Source: JANMZR01 sp031383555 (lineage in GTDB: Bacteria > Bacteroidota > Bacteroidia > Cytophagales > Spirosomataceae). Taken from it: a stretch of 6,977 bases of DNA. Under the pieces are notes generated by a model. The model saw only the letters and a list, made by a program, of their open reading frames with translations. It was not told the origin of the DNA and ran no database searches. The DNA lies in NCBI GenBank assembly GCA_031383555.1, contig JANMZR010000009.1, forward strand, positions 1 to 6,977, given 5' to 3'. This document shows positions 6,087 to 6,977 of this stretch, piece by piece (position 1 is the stretch's first letter; each line of letters starts with the position of its first letter). The position numbers and the translations under genes were made by a program.

Positions 6087-6094
6087 TAAATTTG
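6087..6094 (+). promoter_or_regulatory. Candidate Bacteroidota -7 promoter box for the lipoprotein gene
   Basis: TAAATTTG matches TAnnTTTG fully and lies 103 bp before the ATG at 6198, implying a 5' leader of roughly 95-100 nt. A clear -33 TTTG element is not seen at the right distance, so this remains tentative. Confidence 0.35.
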
Positions 6095-6197
6095 TGTAAT
6101 TAAATAGTAAGAAAATTAGATTTCGAACAATTCTAAGAAATGAAAAATAAGAATAGAATTTAAATTTAAGACAATAAAAAAAATAATTTTCACAAAA

Positions 6198-6977
6198 ATG
6201 AAAAACATATTTATCGTAATATTTTTATTGGTTTTGAACAGCTGTATGGTTTCAAATACAAGCTTAAATGACAACAATAAAGCAAAAAATGCAAAGTTGG
6301 TAAATGCATCAAAATTTGTGAACATATTAAAAACCAAATTTATAGATAACGGTAACAACATTCGTATATTTGGCTCATTTTTAGCAAGTGATTCTTTAGA
6401 TGCTGATTCTTTTTATTCAAAATACTCAACTACTTATGGTTTTGTATTTGATTATGCCTTGAAAGATAAAACAGATATGAGGCCTGTGGCCGTAAATGAA
6501 AGCTCAATTATTGTGAAAAACAAGCTAGTCAATTTTTATTTTGACCTACCAAAACCCAAAACAGAGCTCATAATTATTACAATTAAAATTGATGTAATAG
6601 AAAAAGCAAATAATTCAAAGATGCAAGATGAGCTTACTGTTCGACTAAATTCTGCTAGAACGAGTGATTCATTTGGTTTATTTAATGTGAAAGATGGAAG
6701 CTTACTTTTAAACAATTATATTAATTATAAAGATAGTGTGATCATTAAATCATTAAATGAGGTTGATCAAAAGTTTATTGTTGTGCGGTATAAACATGAC
6801 TTTGATCCGGCGTTATCACCTTTGGCTGTTGGCCAAAAACCCGCTCCTAAGCCCCTATATGTGGATAGTTTGTATGAAGTTTCTTCAAATACGCCCTTTA
6901 TTTTAGGTGATAATGGACTTCATTATTTCATAAAAGACACTACCGACCGTACTGGTTTTAGTGTGCTTAGTGTTGAC
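6198..6977 (+). CDS. Lipoprotein, partial (3' end outside window), possibly GWxTD-domain family
   Basis: An open frame of 260 codons runs to the window edge without a stop. The start MKNIFIVIFLLVLNSC is a clear lipoprotein signal peptide: short basic end, hydrophobic core (4-13) and lipobox L13-N-S-C16, so Cys16 should be lipidated after signal peptidase II cleavage. No acidic surface-export tag follows the Cys, which suggests a periplasm-facing location in Bacteroidota (inference). The mature part has alternating hydrophobic strands, for example VNFYFDL (111-117) and TELIIITIKIDV (122-133), in the manner of a beta-sandwich. The stretch YKHDFDPALSPLAVGQKP (198-215), then G-LHYFIKDTT (240-249), resembles the middle of Bacteroidota GWxTD-domain proteins as I recall them; the defining GWxTD motif would lie downstream of the window. 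The start follows an A-rich leader (CACAAAA). Family assignment is moderate; the lipoprotein call is strong. Confidence 0.85.
   Translation, partial: MKNIFIVIFLLVLNSCMVSNTSLNDNNKAKNAKLVNASKFVNILKTKFIDNGNNIRIFGSFLASDSLDADSFYSKYSTTYGFVFDYALKDKTDMRPVAVNESSIIVKNKLVNFYFDLPKPKTELIIITIKIDVIEKANNSKMQDELTVRLNSARTSDSFGLFNVKDGSLLLNNYINYKDSVIIKSLNEVDQKFIVVRYKHDFDPALSPLAVGQKPAPKPLYVDSLYEVSSNTPFILGDNGLHYFIKDTTDRTGFSVLSVD

Larger units (their letters stand above)
5904..6197. other. AT-rich divergent intergenic region
   Basis: These 294 bp separate the divergent methyltransferase and lipoprotein genes. I see no coding sequence or RNA gene. The region holds TAnnTTTG-type -7 boxes on both strands, a 12-bp palindrome next to the plus-strand box, and a loose TTTTCAA/TTGAAAA inverted pair (5928-5934 and 5954-5960) close to the methyltransferase start. 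It is the most likely site of transcription start for both flanking genes. Confidence 0.6.

Noticed and set aside
6116..6361. Minus-strand 81-residue hydrophobic frame
   Set aside because: It is antisense to the start of the lipoprotein gene; its Phe/Leu-rich content is the mirror of Lys/Asn codons there, and it matches no known protein.

Overview
The window reads as ordinary chromosome from an AT-rich member of the Bacteroidota, most likely a Cytophagales-type bacterium (inference). The supporting signs are low G+C by eye, A/T-rich leaders that mostly lack Shine-Dalgarno sites, TAnnTTTG-type promoter boxes, a membrane-protein/XRE gene pair of a kind common in that phylum, and a lipoprotein that resembles the GWxTD family. 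I see no rRNA, tRNA, CRISPR array, transposase or phage gene.

Left block, plus strand (14-1461). A four-helix membrane protein overlaps by 11 nt a 66-residue XRE-type regulator that has an unusually strong Shine-Dalgarno site. A free-standing NADP(H)-type short-chain dehydrogenase/reductase follows. It ends at a hairpin (1465-1508) shared with the convergent gene on the other strand.

Middle block, minus strand (5903 down to 1484). Five genes run in one direction: a class I SAM methyltransferase, hemW (radical-SAM heme chaperone), mtgA (monofunctional peptidoglycan glycosyltransferase), an alkyltransferase-like DNA-lesion-binding protein (Ala in place of the MGMT active-site Cys) and a membrane-anchored or exported NAPE-PLD/RomA-like metallo-beta-lactamase-fold hydrolase. 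hemW and mtgA are only 20 bp apart and look co-transcribed. Between mtgA and the alkyltransferase-like gene lies a 175-bp non-coding patch built from many AGTTTG units that switch to their reverse complement (CAAACT) around a perfect 16-bp palindrome. The five genes do not form one obvious pathway; the run looks like a housekeeping and repair assortment.

Right block, plus strand (6198 to the edge). After a 294-bp AT-rich divergent intergenic region with palindromes and candidate promoters, a lipoprotein gene runs off the window. Its first 260 residues are visible and it has no stop codon here.

I found no convincing new multi-gene system. The points most worth a second look are the inverted AGTTTG array, the hydrolase that carries Asn where its family has a metal-binding His, and the tightly coupled membrane-protein/XRE pair.
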